62,296 nucleotides of DNA from an uncultured Bacteroidales bacterium (GCA_947625885.1 CANQQA010000013.1:1-62296), one strand, 5' to 3'. Counted from the stretch's first letter, positions 26,371 to 39,045 are shown. Numbers and translations: made by a program. Notes: generated from the letters alone by a model not told the origin.

Positions 26371-26934
26371 ATGAAGTACCTGATTGCGGGGTTGGGCAAT
26401 ATCGGCGACGAATATGCTGCCACCCGGCATAACATAGGATTCAGAGTATTGGACGCCTTAGCCGAGGCGTCCAATCTCGTTTTTGAAGACCGGCGCTACG
26501 GTTTCGTAACCCAGCTGCGTCTGAAAGGGCGCACCCTCGTCTTGCTGAAACCCTCGACGTTTATGAACCTGAGCGGGAACGCCGTGCGCTACTGGATTCA
26601 AAAAGAGAATATTCCGGTGGAAAATCTGTTGGTCGTAGTCGATGATTTGTCGCTCCCGTTCGGCACGTTGCGGCTGAAACCGCGCGGCAGTGACGGCGGA
26701 CACAACGGACTGAAACACATTCAGCAGATTCTGGGCAGCGATGCCTACGCCCGCCTGCGATTCGGCATCGGCAGCGACTTTCCGCGAGGAGGGCAGATAG
26801 ACTACGTGCTCGGCGCCTTTCCGTCGGAGGAGGAAAAGCTGCTGCCCGAAAAACTCGAACGCGCAGGAGAAATCGTGAAAGAGTTTTGTCTGGCAGGCAT
26901 AGATACCGCCATGAACCGTTTCAACAACAAATAG
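26371..26934 (+). CDS. pth: Peptidyl-tRNA hydrolase
   Basis: 187 residues, the usual length. Motifs are [21 protein letters not shown] with the catalytic His, [24 protein letters not shown] with the catalytic Asp, and [19 protein letters not shown] [15 protein letters not shown]. It releases peptides from tRNA that drops off the ribosome. It sits 19 bases after rplY, the common rplY-pth pairing, and six bases before the S4 gene. Confidence 0.96.
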   Translation: MKYLIAGLGNIGDEYAATRHNIGFRVLDALAEASNLVFEDRRYGFVTQLRLKGRTLVLLKPSTFMNLSGNAVRYWIQKENIPVENLLVVVDDLSLPFGTLRLKPRGSDGGHNGLKHIQQILGSDAYARLRFGIGSDFPRGGQIDYVLGAFPSEEEKLLPEKLERAGEIVKEFCLAGIDTAMNRFNNK

Positions 26935-26940
26935 CGACCC

Positions 26941-27396
26941 ATGCCCAAGAAAGAAGAAGTGCGCATCGACAAATTCCTGTGGGCGACCCGCCTGTTCAAG
27001 ACCCGCACCGTCGCCACCGAAGCCTGCAAAAAAGGTCGTGTCGCCATAGGCGGAACGACGGTGAAACCTTCGCGCCCCGTGCAGGCGGGCGAAATCATCG
27101 AGGTGCGGAAGCCGCCCATCACCTACTCTTTCCGCGTGCTGGCGCTCGCCGAAAACCGTATGGGCGCCAAGCTCGTGCCGCAATACCTCGAAAACATCAC
27201 GCCGCCCGAACAGTACGAATTGATAGAGATGATACGCCTCAGCGGCTTCGTAAACCGCAGCAAGGGCACGGGACGCCCCACCAAACGGGAGGGTCGGGAG
27301 TTGAAAAAATTCACCGACGAAAGCTACTTCGGCGGCATACCCGACGACGGTTTCGATTTCGACTTCGACGATTCCGAAGACGACCTCGATTCATAA
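26941..27396 (+). CDS. hslR: S4-domain RNA-binding protein, Hsp15/RqcP-like
   Basis: 151 residues. The S4 fold is at the N terminus: VRIDKFLWATRLFKTRTVATEACKKGRV with the RNA-binding loop IGGTTVKPSRPVQAGEIIEVRK. A basic middle (GRPTKREGRELKKF) and a very acidic Asp/Phe tail (DDGFDFDFDDSEDDLDS) follow. Relatives bind 50S subunits carrying stalled nascent chains. Its place directly after pth fits a ribosome-rescue role. Confidence 0.85.
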   Translation: MPKKEEVRIDKFLWATRLFKTRTVATEACKKGRVAIGGTTVKPSRPVQAGEIIEVRKPPITYSFRVLALAENRMGAKLVPQYLENITPPEQYELIEMIRLSGFVNRSKGTGRPTKREGRELKKFTDESYFGGIPDDGFDFDFDDSEDDLDS

Positions 27397-27475
27397 AAAC
27401 CTGCTTTTCGACCGCCGGAAAATTTTGTTGATAATTAATCCGCTATTTCGGTGCTGCAAATCCCGAAATTTTTTC

Positions 27476-27483
27476 TAATTTTG
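27476..27483 (+). promoter_or_regulatory. Promoter -7 element of pyrG-yidC
   Basis: TAATTTTG matches TAnnTTTG and lies 33 bases before the GTG start of pyrG. The -33 element is not clear. Confidence 0.5.
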
Positions 27484-27504
27484 CCGTTTGTAAAAATCTC
27501 GTAA

Positions 27505-29121
<1,617 letters not shown>

Positions 29122-29127
29122 ATCGAA

Positions 29128-31020
29128 ATGGATAAAAATACAATCATAGGCTTTCTCCTCATGGTCGCCGTACTCTTCGGGTACACGTGGTTCATGCGAC
29201 CGACGCCGGAGCAGAAAGCCGCCATGCAACATTACCAAGACTCCCTGCTGCAAGTTGAAAATGCGCGTGTAGCAGAAATGCAGAGCGTCGATACCGGCAT
29301 CGAGCCGGCAGTGCAGGAGGCTGCCGCCGAAACAGCCGACAGCCACGCCGATGCGCTGCGGCAGGAGTATGTCGATTTCGCCCCCTTTGCCGAAGGCGAA
29401 GAATCGACCGTAACGCTCTCGAATCAGCAAGTGTCGCTGACGTTCTCGACCGCAGGCGGTCGCCTCACCGAAGCCATACTCAACGACTACCACACCTACG
29501 ACTCGCTGCCGCTGACCCTGTTCGACGCCAGCGACAACACCTACGGGTTCATATTCAAGACGCAGGGGCGCACCATCAACACCGCCGACCTCTACTTCAC
29601 GCCCACGCTCTCTGCCGACGGGCGGACGCTCTCGATGAAACTCGCTTTCGACGACAAACGGTATTTCGAGATATGCTACACCCTCCCCGCCGAGGGGTAT
29701 ATGCTCGACATGAAAATCCGCCAAAACGGCATGGAAACCATACTGCCCCGCAACACCGTCGACCTCGATATGTACTGGACGCAAGACCTGCGCCGGCAGG
29801 AACGGGGGCGCGTATTCGAGGAGCGGTACAGCGCCATCTACTATAAGATAGGCGACGACGTGGAACACCTCAGCGAGACGAAAGACGACCGCGAAAGCAT
29901 TTCCACGCGCGTGAAATGGATAGGGTTCAAAAACCAGTTCTTCTCGTCGGTGCTCATCGCCGACAAGAGTTTCAACGGCGCGCGCATGGAATCGGAAGTG
30001 CTCGCCACCGACAAATACCTCAAAAGCTACAAGGCGGAAACAACGCTCGACTATGACCCCGCTGCGGCTGCGGGTCCCGGCTTCCGCTTCTTTCTCGGTC
30101 CCAACCTCTACCCGCTGCTCCGCAGTTACGACAAAGGGGTGAAATCCGACGACAAGCTGCAACTACCGAAACTTATCCCGCTGGGTTACAAATTCTTCCG
30201 CTGGATAAACACAGGCATCATCATTCCCATATTCACGTTCCTCGGCAAATACATCTCCAACTACGGCATCATCATACTGCTGCTCACGCTTATCATCAAG
30301 GCGGTGCTTATGCCGCTGACGTTCAAGTCGTACATGTCGAGCGCACGTATGCGCGTACTGAAACCGCAGGTCGAAGAAATCAACGCCAAATATCCCGGAC
30401 AGGAAAAGGCGATGGAACGGCAGCGCGCTACGATGGAGCTGTACAGCAACGCAGGCGCCAATCCCATGAGCGGCTGCCTGCCGGTATTGTTGCAGATGCC
30501 CATATTGCTGGCGATGTTCGCGTTCTTCCCCTCCTCCATCGAGCTGCGGCAGCAGTCATTCCTGTGGGCTGACGACCTTTCGTCGTACGACGCCATTTTC
30601 TCGTGGGACGCCTACATTCCCATCATCACCCCCTACTTCGGCAACCACATCAGTCTTTTCTGCCTGTTGATGACCATTACCAACATTCTCTATACGAAGA
30701 TAAATATGGACAGCACGGGCGGCGGACAACAGATGCCCGGCATGAAAGCGATGATGTATCTCATGCCGCTGATGTTCCTGTTCATCTTCAACAACTACGC
30801 TTCGGGATTGAGCTACTACTACTTCGTGTCGCTGTTGATTACCATTGTGCAGACCTACATCTTCCGCAAGTGCATCAACGAGGAAAAAGTGCTCGCCAAG
30901 CTCAAAGAGAACCAGAAAAAGCCCAAGAAAAAATCGGGCTTCATGGCACGGCTCGAAGAGGCGCAGCGCCAGCAGCAGGCCGCCCTGCGGCGGCAACAGC
31001 AGCAAAACCGCCGGCGGTAA
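29128..31020 (+). CDS. yidC: Membrane protein insertase YidC
   Basis: 630 residues. An N-terminal signal anchor (IIGFLLMVAVLFGYTWF) is followed by a large periplasmic beta domain (about 60-340). The five-helix insertase core includes YGIIILLLTLIIKAVLMPLTFKSY with its hydrophilic-groove Lys, NPMSGCLPVLLQMPILLAMF and SGLSYYYFVSLLITIVQTY. The C terminus is rich in Lys, Arg and Gln and could touch the ribosome. It inserts and folds membrane proteins with or without Sec. It is probably co-transcribed with pyrG. Confidence 0.96.
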   Translation: MDKNTIIGFLLMVAVLFGYTWFMRPTPEQKAAMQHYQDSLLQVENARVAEMQSVDTGIEPAVQEAAAETADSHADALRQEYVDFAPFAEGEESTVTLSNQQVSLTFSTAGGRLTEAILNDYHTYDSLPLTLFDASDNTYGFIFKTQGRTINTADLYFTPTLSADGRTLSMKLAFDDKRYFEICYTLPAEGYMLDMKIRQNGMETILPRNTVDLDMYWTQDLRRQERGRVFEERYSAIYYKIGDDVEHLSETKDDRESISTRVKWIGFKNQFFSSVLIADKSFNGARMESEVLATDKYLKSYKAETTLDYDPAAAAGPGFRFFLGPNLYPLLRSYDKGVKSDDKLQLPKLIPLGYKFFRWINTGIIIPIFTFLGKYISNYGIIILLLTLIIKAVLMPLTFKSYMSSARMRVLKPQVEEINAKYPGQEKAMERQRATMELYSNAGANPMSGCLPVLLQMPILLAMFAFFPSSIELRQQSFLWADDLSSYDAIFSWDAYIPIITPYFGNHISLFCLLMTITNILYTKINMDSTGGGQQMPGMKAMMYLMPLMFLFIFNNYASGLSYYYFVSLLITIVQTYIFRKCINEEKVLAKLKENQKKPKKKSGFMARLEEAQRQQQAALRRQQQQNRRR

Positions 31021-31067
31021 CGGCGAGCGGCGGTTTCGCCACCGTACCGGAAAACGAGAAAGCGTCG

Positions 31068-31105
31068 TAACATTCCGATTATCAAAAATATGTATTCGAA
31101 TGTTA
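31068..31105. repeat. Inverted repeat between yidC and the pectate lyase promoter
   Basis: TAACATTC (31068-31075) and GAATGTTA (31098-31105) are exact complements, with a 22-base spacer. They lie about 40 bases upstream of the -7 element at 31143. This may be a regulator site or a weak terminator of yidC. Confidence 0.4.
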
Positions 31106-31142
31106 ATATGATGCCGCACATGGTATTTTTTAGAAAAATTAC

Positions 31143-31150
31143 TATATTTG
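31143..31150 (+). promoter_or_regulatory. Promoter -7 element of the pectate lyase gene
   Basis: TATATTTG, 64 bases before the ATG at 31214, with a T-rich stretch near the -33 position. Confidence 0.55.
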
Positions 31151-31213
31151 CCCTGTAAATCCGTAAAATATATTTATCGGATTTGCGCTAATCAACAAAT
31201 TAAAAGAAAGACC

Positions 31214-34200
31214 ATGAAAAAGAAAAAACTCATCATGGGAGCGCTGTGGCTCGCCATGTTGTTCGCCCCTGCTGCCGTACAAGCACAGGAAAAGCTGTTG
31301 GCATTTCCGGGAGCCGAAGGCTTCGGTCGATATGCCACCGGAGGTCGGGGCGGAGAAATCTATCACGTAACCAATCTCAACGACAGCGGCGAAGGCTCGC
31401 TGCGCGATGCCGTAAGCAAGTCGAACCGCATCGTCGTATTCGACACGACGGGCGTCATCAGGCTGAAATCACTCTTGGTGTTCAAAGGCAACCTCACCGT
31501 ACTGGGACAGACTGCTCCGGGCGAAGGCATACAGGTGTACGGCAACCGCGTATCGTTCTCCGGCGCCAGCAACTTGATTGTAAGGCACATGCGTTTCCGT
31601 ATGGGAATAGGTGGCGACAAAGATAAAGACGCCTGCGGCATCGCCAACGGAAAAACCATGATATTCGACCACATTTCCGCCTTGTGGGGACGCGACGAGT
31701 GCTTCTCCATAAATCCGGACGGAAAAGGCTCGCGACCCGACAGCATCACCATTCAAAACTCCATCATGGGGCAGGGGCTGCAAAGTCACTCCTGCGGCGG
31801 TCTGATGCAGACCGACAAGTACGGCGTTACGCTCTACCGCAACCTCTATATCGAAAACAAAACCCGCAACCCGAAAGTGAAAGGGCTCAACCAATATGTC
31901 AACAACGTGGTATATAACTGGGGTGGCGGCGGTTGCTACATCATGGGCGACACGGAAGCTCCTTCGTGGGCGGACATACGGAACAACTATTTCGTAACAG
32001 GACCGTGGAAAGGCTCCAAACCGTTCACACGCGGAAAAGCCGCATTCCAATTCTACGGTGATGGGAACTATTACGACAACAATAACAACGGCAAACTGGA
32101 CGGAACATTGTATACCGAAAATGGAGGCAGCACACGGGTAACCGGTCTCGATTATTTCACCGACATTCCCAAACCGTTCCCTGCCATTTCCAATCTGATG
32201 ACAGCCGAAGAGGCACTCCATTGGATTATCGACAGCGTGGGTCCCTGCCTTCCGGCGCGCGATGAGGTAGACCAATATCTGATCGACGAATTGAAATCGT
32301 TCGGAACAAAAGGTTCGACAGGCGGTATTTCTTCCGAAAAAGAACTGCCGCACGGAGGTACCGGCATACTCAACAAGGGTGAAAAACCGCTCGACAGCGA
32401 CAACGACGGCATACCCGACGAATGGGAAAAAGCCAACGATCTTAATGAAAACGATGCCTCCGACGCCCGTGAAATCGCTGACAACGGATACGCCAATATC
32501 GAAAACTACGTATTCACCATCGACAGAGCTTATCCGTACATGAAAATGCCGACCCGGCTGCGAGCAACGAAACAGGAAAAATTCGCTATCGAATTGCAGT
32601 GGCAAGACAATGCCGGTTACAACAACACCGTAAACGAGACGAATTATATTGTCGAAAAATCGAAAGATAACCAGACGTTTACACCATGTGACACACTGAA
32701 AGCAGACGCAACGACTTATCGGGCTGAGGATCTTGAAGCCGAAACGACTTATTATTTCCGTGTGTGTGCAATCAATACAGAGCCAAAATACGGGTTTAAG
32801 TCGGATTACTTTTCGATTTCCACCGAAACGATAGGCGACCCCATTCCACCCACCGCTTGCACCACCCCCAATCCCAAAAATGAGAGCTCAATCGCTCCAT
32901 CGACAGAATGGATTGTGTTTTCATGGGAAAATGCGATGAAAGATTACTACGGCACCGTAAAATACGATGTATATTACGGTCTCAACCCCGAAAAAATGAA
33001 TAAAATAGCATCGGAGCTTACTGAGAAAAAATTTTCATATAAACCGGATCTGCCTTTAGAAAATTTAGTAGATTTTCCGCGTTATTGGCGGGTAGATGCC
33101 ACCAACGATGCCGGTACGACAACAGGTCCTGTTTGGAAATTTACGCCCCAGATAACGTTGTTCATAGAAAAATATCCCGATACGGAGAATATCAACTATA
33201 TGGACGGGACAAAACTTGAATTTACGCTCAACGAGAATGCCAAATATAATGGTGGCATCGAACTCTCGCCGCGCAAATATGAAGAAATGAACGTTGCGGT
33301 ATCGGGAAAGACGTTGACTCTTACATTCAACGCATTGAATGTCCTTACGGAATATACCGTTACCATACCCAAAGGTGCTCTGACAACGACCGACGGTTCA
33401 AAAACGTTTGAAGAAAAAATCACTTTCACGACATGCGATTTCAGCGACGCGAAAGAAGAAGGCGAAACCCACTGGGGCAAAGCAGCCACAAACCAACCGC
33501 TCGACTTCACTCCGTTCAACAAGTATGACCACTTTACACGGATAGACGGCAGCCAACAAAGCCAAAAAGACGATTATCCCCATTGGATAACCGGCACGGC
33601 TACAAATGACGACGCAACTCTTACGAAAACGAGCGATAAAATCATGGCTTATTTCGATGACGTAGCTTTAGCCATAGACGTGAAAGCCGCCTACAACGGA
33701 ACGGGAAATGTGGAATTCAAAATACAGGAAACGCGGAATCCCGATGTAGTCAAGGACTCCGGTGATCCGACATGGCGTACAATCCGCGTACTGCATGCCG
33801 ACGATTTTCCGTTCGACGATATACTGCGCCTTAACGAAGAAGCACGCTTCATCAAGCTCACGGCAACAGAACTTGGCGGCGGTACCGTTACCGTCAGCCA
33901 GTTGAAAATTTCCGATAGCAAAGGAAACGGCGTAAGAGAGCTGAAACTGGAAAAAGAGATCATTCCGACAAGCATAACGCCGGACACGGCAGAAACGCAG
34001 ACGTCGCTCAAAGAATTTACCTTGTCTTTCGGAGGAAACGAAAGTTCTATCCGGACGACGGAAACAGCGGCGGCAACGCTGACGAATGGAGAAACCAGCT
34101 ATCCTGTCACTCTCACCGACGGCGATGCCAACACAATCGTAGCGACATTGGACGAAGCGGTAACCGCTGTGGGCAAATACACCCTGACGATACCCGAATG

Positions 34201-34510
34201 CTCTTTCGGTGAAAGTATATTCATCGAAAACCCCAAGCTCGGACGCTGCAACCCCGAACTCTCCTACACCTTCACCATTAAAGAGGTCGATGCCCTCGAT
34301 GAAAACATCGCCGACAACATGACCGTAACGGTAGCGAACGGCACGGTAACCGTAAACGGCGTACCGACGGGCGAACAGGTAGATGTCATCGACTTGTCGG
34401 GACGCATCATCGCTTCGCAGAAAGCTGTCGACGGCAAAGCGACGTTCTCGCTGCAAAAAGGTTTCTACCTGCTGAAAACCACGACACGGACTTTCAAAGT
34501 AAACCTTTGA
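31214..34510 (+). CDS. Secreted multidomain pectate lyase
   Basis: 1,098 residues from MKKKKLIMGALWLAMLFAP, with a signal peptide ending near VQAQ. The parallel beta-helix lyase domain starts AFPGAEGFGRYATGGRGGEI and includes TTGVIRLKS, NLIVRHMRFRMG and DHISALWGRDE, the pattern of Bacteroidota pectate/pectin lyases. A calcium-binding DSDNDGIPDEWE segment lies near residue 394. An FN3 domain, an SbsA-type Ig-like domain, a discoidin-like region and a second Ig-like domain follow. The tail (VDVIDLSGRIIASQ...GFYLLKTTTRTFKVNL) is a T9SS-type sorting domain. It should cleave de-esterified homogalacturonan by beta-elimination. It is monocistronic, with its own promoter and terminator. Confidence 0.87.
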   Translation: MKKKKLIMGALWLAMLFAPAAVQAQEKLLAFPGAEGFGRYATGGRGGEIYHVTNLNDSGEGSLRDAVSKSNRIVVFDTTGVIRLKSLLVFKGNLTVLGQTAPGEGIQVYGNRVSFSGASNLIVRHMRFRMGIGGDKDKDACGIANGKTMIFDHISALWGRDECFSINPDGKGSRPDSITIQNSIMGQGLQSHSCGGLMQTDKYGVTLYRNLYIENKTRNPKVKGLNQYVNNVVYNWGGGGCYIMGDTEAPSWADIRNNYFVTGPWKGSKPFTRGKAAFQFYGDGNYYDNNNNGKLDGTLYTENGGSTRVTGLDYFTDIPKPFPAISNLMTAEEALHWIIDSVGPCLPARDEVDQYLIDELKSFGTKGSTGGISSEKELPHGGTGILNKGEKPLDSDNDGIPDEWEKANDLNENDASDAREIADNGYANIENYVFTIDRAYPYMKMPTRLRATKQEKFAIELQWQDNAGYNNTVNETNYIVEKSKDNQTFTPCDTLKADATTYRAEDLEAETTYYFRVCAINTEPKYGFKSDYFSISTETIGDPIPPTACTTPNPKNESSIAPSTEWIVFSWENAMKDYYGTVKYDVYYGLNPEKMNKIASELTEKKFSYKPDLPLENLVDFPRYWRVDATNDAGTTTGPVWKFTPQITLFIEKYPDTENINYMDGTKLEFTLNENAKYNGGIELSPRKYEEMNVAVSGKTLTLTFNALNVLTEYTVTIPKGALTTTDGSKTFEEKITFTTCDFSDAKEEGETHWGKAATNQPLDFTPFNKYDHFTRIDGSQQSQKDDYPHWITGTATNDDATLTKTSDKIMAYFDDVALAIDVKAAYNGTGNVEFKIQETRNPDVVKDSGDPTWRTIRVLHADDFPFDDILRLNEEARFIKLTATELGGGTVTVSQLKISDSKGNGVRELKLEKEIIPTSITPDTAETQTSLKEFTLSFGGNESSIRTTETAAATLTNGETSYPVTLTDGDANTIVATLDEAVTAVGKYTLTIPECSFGESIFIENPKLGRCNPELSYTFTIKEVDALDENIADNMTVTVANGTVTVNGVPTGEQVDVIDLSGRIIASQKAVDGKATFSLQKGFYLLKTTTRTFKVNL

Positions 34511-34530
34511 ACATAATACCTTAAAAAGAG

Positions 34531-34562
34531 AAAAGAGGTCGGAAGTGTCCGACCTCTTTTTT
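34531..34562 (+). terminator. Terminator of the pectate lyase gene
   Basis: AAAAGAGGTCGG and CCGACCTCTTTT form a perfect 12-base-pair stem with a six-base loop, followed by further T. Confidence 0.9.
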
Positions 34563-34691
34563 CGTGCCGACTTGTTTCCGCGCCCCTAACACACTCAACA
34601 AAAAATAGTTCTCCGTTTCTTTCAAATTTCTTCACACGAGCCGAAAAAAAAGAAAAGTCGAAATAATTGCGGCGTGTTGAAAAATAATAAA

Positions 34692-34719
34692 AAACGAATA
34701 GGGTCTATCTCGTTTTTTT
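34692..34719 (+). terminator. Terminator-like hairpin in front of the glycogen synthase gene
   Basis: AACGAATAG and CTATCTCGTT pair over nine positions with one bulged C, around a three-base loop, and seven T follow. It ends 43 bases before the ATG at 34762. It could be a second terminator or an attenuator in the leader; a near-consensus TAAATTCG follows at 34723-34730. Confidence 0.5.
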
Positions 34720-34761
34720 ATTGTAAATTCGCGCAGTTTTTCATTCGACGACAAAAATTTT

Positions 34762-36474
34762 ATGGCGACAAAACGATTATATCCCGATTATCTGTTTGAA
34801 GTGAGCTGGGAAGTGTGTAATCTGGTAGGCGGCATCTACACGGTACTCTCTACGAAAGCGCATACGTTGCAGCAAATCAACAAAGACCGGAATATCTTTA
34901 TCGGACCCGATGTGTGGAAGTCGGCGCCGTCGCCCTTTTTCACCGAATCGCGCACGCTGCTGAAAGGGTGGAAAGCCGCCGCCGTTGCCGCCGGACTGAA
35001 AATACGGGTGGGACGCTGGAACATTCCCGGACGACCGATTGTCGTGTTGGTCGATTTTCAGGACATGTTCGCCCGCCGCAACGAAATATACGCCTCCATG
35101 TGGGAGACATACGGCGTGAAGTCGCTCCGCGCCTACGGCGATTACGACGAATCGTGCATGTTTGCCTGCGCGGCGGCGCAAGTCATCGAACACTTCTATC
35201 GCTATATAAAAGGCGAACAATACAAGGTGGTCGCCCACTTCGACGAATGGCAGACGGGCATGGGACTGCTCTACCTGCGCCGTGCCGTACCCGGCATAGC
35301 CACCGTATTCACGACCCACGCCACGTCGATAGGTCGCTCCATAGCCGCCAACGGCAAACCGCTCTACGGTTACATGGCAGGCTACAACGGCACCCAGATG
35401 GCGGAGGAGTTGAACATGGAGGCGAAACATTCGGTCGAGCGGCAAGCCGCCCACTTCGCGTCGGCGTTCACCACCGTGAGCGAGGTAACGGCAACGGAAT
35501 GCGCCCAACTGTTGGAGAAACGCCCCGACGTGGTTACGCCCAACGGCTTTGAAAACAACTTCGTACCCAAAGAGGAGCTGTATGCCCAAAAGCGTGCCGC
35601 CGCCCGCGAATGCCTGCTGAAAATCGCGGCGTCGCTCATAGGCTACCGTCCTTCCGACGATGCTTTCCTGTTGGCGACTTCGGGGCGCTACGAATTTAAG
35701 AACAAAGGCATCGACCTCTACGTCGACGCGTTGCGCCGCCTGCAATACCGCTACAACGGCAAACGCGAAATCATCGCTTTCGTACTCGTACCGGCATGGG
35801 TGCGCGAAGCCCGCACGGACTTACAGGAGCGTATGCACAGCAGCACGCCCTACGACTATCCGCTCACCGACCCCTACATCACCCACACGCTGCACAACTA
35901 CGCCGAAGACCGGATAATGAACCAAATCCATTACTGCGCTTTCGGGCAGCACCCCGACTCGCGGCTGAAAGTGATATTCCTGCCGTCGTACCTCACCGGC
36001 AGCGACGGAATAGCCAACCGCAGCTACTACGACCTGCTGATAGGATTCGACGCGACGGCATTCCCGTCGTATTACGAGCCGTGGGGCTACACGCCGCTCG
36101 AAAGCATCGCTTTCGGCATACCCACCGTAACGACCGACCTGTCGGGATTCGGACGCTGGATTTGCTCGTCGGGCGAGGGCGACATGGAGAAGAAAGGCGT
36201 CGCCGTGCTGCGCCGCACCGATTTCAATTTCGAGCAGGTGGCAGAAGACCTTGCCGGCACCATCATGTGGGTGGCAGCTCTCGACAAAGAGCGCTGGATA
36301 CGTATGCGCCACGCAGCTGCCGCCACCGCCGAAAAAGCGGAGTGGAGCCGCTTCATCGAGTATTACAAAAAAGCCTACGACATAGCCCTGCGCCGCGTCG
36401 CCGAAGAGGCGCGGCAGCCGATGTTCGCCGGCGAAAACGAAGAAGATATATATACCAATATAAACAGTTTATGA
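34762..36474 (+). CDS. Glycogen synthase, GT3 (eukaryotic/GYS-like) type
   Basis: 570 residues. The N terminus [23 protein letters not shown] is the UDP-glucose-binding segment of GT3 enzymes, not the KVGGLGDV of bacterial GlgA. Other GT3 landmarks are [39 protein letters not shown] and the acceptor/nucleotide loop [30 protein letters not shown]. It elongates alpha-1,4-glucan chains, probably from UDP-glucose. Its stop overlaps the phosphorylase start by ATGA, so synthesis and breakdown enzymes are translationally coupled. A terminator-like hairpin precedes it. Confidence 0.92.
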   Translation: MATKRLYPDYLFEVSWEVCNLVGGIYTVLSTKAHTLQQINKDRNIFIGPDVWKSAPSPFFTESRTLLKGWKAAAVAAGLKIRVGRWNIPGRPIVVLVDFQDMFARRNEIYASMWETYGVKSLRAYGDYDESCMFACAAAQVIEHFYRYIKGEQYKVVAHFDEWQTGMGLLYLRRAVPGIATVFTTHATSIGRSIAANGKPLYGYMAGYNGTQMAEELNMEAKHSVERQAAHFASAFTTVSEVTATECAQLLEKRPDVVTPNGFENNFVPKEELYAQKRAAARECLLKIAASLIGYRPSDDAFLLATSGRYEFKNKGIDLYVDALRRLQYRYNGKREIIAFVLVPAWVREARTDLQERMHSSTPYDYPLTDPYITHTLHNYAEDRIMNQIHYCAFGQHPDSRLKVIFLPSYLTGSDGIANRSYYDLLIGFDATAFPSYYEPWGYTPLESIAFGIPTVTTDLSGFGRWICSSGEGDMEKKGVAVLRRTDFNFEQVAEDLAGTIMWVAALDKERWIRMRHAAAATAEKAEWSRFIEYYKKAYDIALRRVAEEARQPMFAGENEEDIYTNINSL

Positions 36475-39023
36475 AAGTACAAGTAAGCAATGCCAATGCG
36501 CCTGCATGGCGCGACATTACCATCGAATCGCGCGTACCCGCCCAATTGAGCGTGCTGCAAGAAATGGCACACAACGTGTGGTGGGTGTGGAACAACGAAG
36601 CCACCGAGATGTTCAAAGCCATCGACCCCGAACTGTGGAGCGCCGTCGGCGAAAATCCCGTACTGATGCTCAACCGCACCAGCTATGAACGTTTTGAAGA
36701 AATCATCGCCGACAAAGCGTTGATGCTTACCATCAACACCCAATACGTGAAATTCCGCAAATACATGGACGAGAAGCCCAGAACCGACCTCCCCTCCATC
36801 GCCTATTTCAGTATGGAATACGGTTTGGCGAACATTCTGAAAATCTATTCGGGCGGTCTGGGTATCTTGGCTGGCGACTATCTGAAAGAGGCAAGCGACA
36901 GCAACATCGACATGGTCGCCGTCGGATTCCTCTACCGCTACGGCTACTTCACGCAGACCCTTTCGATGGACGGTCAGCAGCTTGCCAACTACGAAGCGCA
37001 GAACTTCAACCAACTGCCGCTCGAACGCGTCGTCGATGAAACGGGCAAACCCATCATACTCGAAGTGCCCTATCCGGGTCGCATCGTCTATGCCAACATC
37101 TGGCGGGTGAACGTGGGTCGCGTGCCTCTGTATCTGATGGATACCGACATGGAACTCAACAGCGAATTCGACCGCTCCATCACCTACCAGCTCTACGGCG
37201 GCGACTGGGAGAACCGCATGAAACAGGAATACCTGTTGGGTATCGGCGGCATACTGATGCTCAAACGTTTGGGCATCAAGAAAAACATCTACCACTGCAA
37301 CGAAGGACACGCCGCCCTCATCAACGTACAACGCTTGGTGGATTACATCGAAGAAGACAAACTCTCATACGCCGAAGCGCTGGAAGTGGTGCGCTCGTCG
37401 TCGCTCTACACGGTGCACACGCCCGTGCCTGCGGGACACGACTACTTCGACGAATCGCTGTTCGGCAAATACATGGGCGAGTTCCCTGCCAAACTCGGCA
37501 TCACGTTCAACGAACTGATGGACATGGGTCGCGAAAATCCGGGTTCGGGCGAAAAATTCTCGATGAGCGTTTTCGCCTGCAACACCTGCCAAGAGGTAAA
37601 CGGCGTAAGCTGGCTGCACGGAAAAGTGTCGCAGCGTATGTTCCAGCCTATCTGGAAAGGCTATTCGCCCGACGAACTGCACGTAAGCTACGTAACCAAC
37701 GGCGTGCATATGCCCACATGGGCGGCTTCGGAGTGGAAAGAGTTTTATACCAAACACTTCGGCGCCGACTTCCTGACGCATCAAAACGACCGCTCGCTGT
37801 GGCAGAAAATCTACGACGTGCCCGATGAAGAGATCTGGACCATGCGCCAGACGATGAAGAACAAACTGCTCGACTTCGTGCGCAAAGAGTTCCGCGAAAA
37901 CTGGGTGAAGAATCAAGGCGACCCCGCTCGCGTGGTTTCCATTCTCGAACGCATCAATCCGAATGCGCTCCTGATAGGTTTCGCCCGCCGCTTCGCCACC
38001 TACAAACGGGCACACCTGCTGTTCTCCGACCTCGACCGTCTTGCCAAAATCGTGAACAACCCGCAATACCCCGTACAATTCCTCTTTGCCGGCAAGGCGC
38101 ACCCCGCCGACGGCGCCGGTCAGGATTTGATAAAACGCATCGTCGAAATTTCGCGCCGTCCCGAATTTCTCGGTAAAATCATCTTCCTCGAAAACTACGA
38201 CATGAAGATGGCGAAACGCCTCGTTTCGGGTGTGGACATCTGGCTCAACACGCCGACCCGCCCGCTCGAAGCCTCCGGTACGTCGGGCGAGAAAGCCGAA
38301 ATGAACGGCGTACTCAACTTCTCGGTACTCGACGGCTGGTGGTACGAAGGCTACAAAGAGGGCGCAGGTTGGGCATTGACCGACAAACGCACCTTCCAAG
38401 AGCAGGGTCATCAAGACCAACTCGATGCCGCCACGATTTACTTCATGCTCGAGAATCATATCATTCCGCTCTACTTCGCCAAAAACAGCAAAGGCTATTC
38501 GCCCGAGTGGATTCAATACATCAAAAACTCGATTGCGCAAATCGCTCCCGAGTTTACGATGAAACGCATGCTCGACGACTATCTGGAACGCTTCTACATC
38601 AAAGAAGCCAAACGCTCGAAACTGCTCATGGCAAACGACTTCAAGAAAGCCAAAGAGATTGCCGCATGGAAACAGAAAGTGGCAGAGAAGTGGGCCGGCA
38701 TAGCGGTAAAAGATGTCAATCTGCCCGAAACGCGCACCACGCTCTGCGCCGGCAATACCTACGATATAGAGGTATCGATTGCCTGCAACGGACTTGCCGA
38801 CTGTCTGGGCGTAGAGTTGGTTGTCGTACGTATTCTCGACGGAGAACAGAAGCTCTACAAAGTTTCCGAAATGAAACCCGTAAAGAGCGATGGCGACGTC
38901 GTAACGTATGCCGTACAGAACAGCGTGAAGCGTGCCGGCGTATTCAAATACTCTTTCCGCATCTATCCGAAAAATCCCGACCTGCCTCATCGTCAGGATT
39001 TCGCATACGTGCGCTGGTTCTAA
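36471..39023 (+). CDS. glgP: Alpha-glucan (glycogen/maltodextrin) phosphorylase, GT35
   Basis: 850 residues from ATG 36471. It belongs to the short alpha-glucan-phosphorylase branch: N-terminal [19 protein letters not shown], then [30 protein letters not shown] and [17 protein letters not shown]. The pyridoxal-phosphate region [14 protein letters not shown] retains the Lys that forms the Schiff base. A C-terminal beta domain of about 100 residues follows. It releases glucose-1-phosphate from glycogen. The reading frame is open much further upstream (to 35796), but only as the shadow of glycogen synthase. Confidence 0.93.
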   Translation: MKVQVSNANAPAWRDITIESRVPAQLSVLQEMAHNVWWVWNNEATEMFKAIDPELWSAVGENPVLMLNRTSYERFEEIIADKALMLTINTQYVKFRKYMDEKPRTDLPSIAYFSMEYGLANILKIYSGGLGILAGDYLKEASDSNIDMVAVGFLYRYGYFTQTLSMDGQQLANYEAQNFNQLPLERVVDETGKPIILEVPYPGRIVYANIWRVNVGRVPLYLMDTDMELNSEFDRSITYQLYGGDWENRMKQEYLLGIGGILMLKRLGIKKNIYHCNEGHAALINVQRLVDYIEEDKLSYAEALEVVRSSSLYTVHTPVPAGHDYFDESLFGKYMGEFPAKLGITFNELMDMGRENPGSGEKFSMSVFACNTCQEVNGVSWLHGKVSQRMFQPIWKGYSPDELHVSYVTNGVHMPTWAASEWKEFYTKHFGADFLTHQNDRSLWQKIYDVPDEEIWTMRQTMKNKLLDFVRKEFRENWVKNQGDPARVVSILERINPNALLIGFARRFATYKRAHLLFSDLDRLAKIVNNPQYPVQFLFAGKAHPADGAGQDLIKRIVEISRRPEFLGKIIFLENYDMKMAKRLVSGVDIWLNTPTRPLEASGTSGEKAEMNGVLNFSVLDGWWYEGYKEGAGWALTDKRTFQEQGHQDQLDAATIYFMLENHIIPLYFAKNSKGYSPEWIQYIKNSIAQIAPEFTMKRMLDDYLERFYIKEAKRSKLLMANDFKKAKEIAAWKQKVAEKWAGIAVKDVNLPETRTTLCAGNTYDIEVSIACNGLADCLGVELVVVRILDGEQKLYKVSEMKPVKSDGDVVTYAVQNSVKRAGVFKYSFRIYPKNPDLPHRQDFAYVRWF

Positions 39024-39045
39024 TAATACTGTGAAAAAACTTTGC

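Noticed and set aside
35796..36470. 5' extension of the phosphorylase frame by 225 codons
   Set aside because: This part is an Arg/His-rich shadow of glycogen synthase; the real start is ATG 36471, overlapping the synthase stop.
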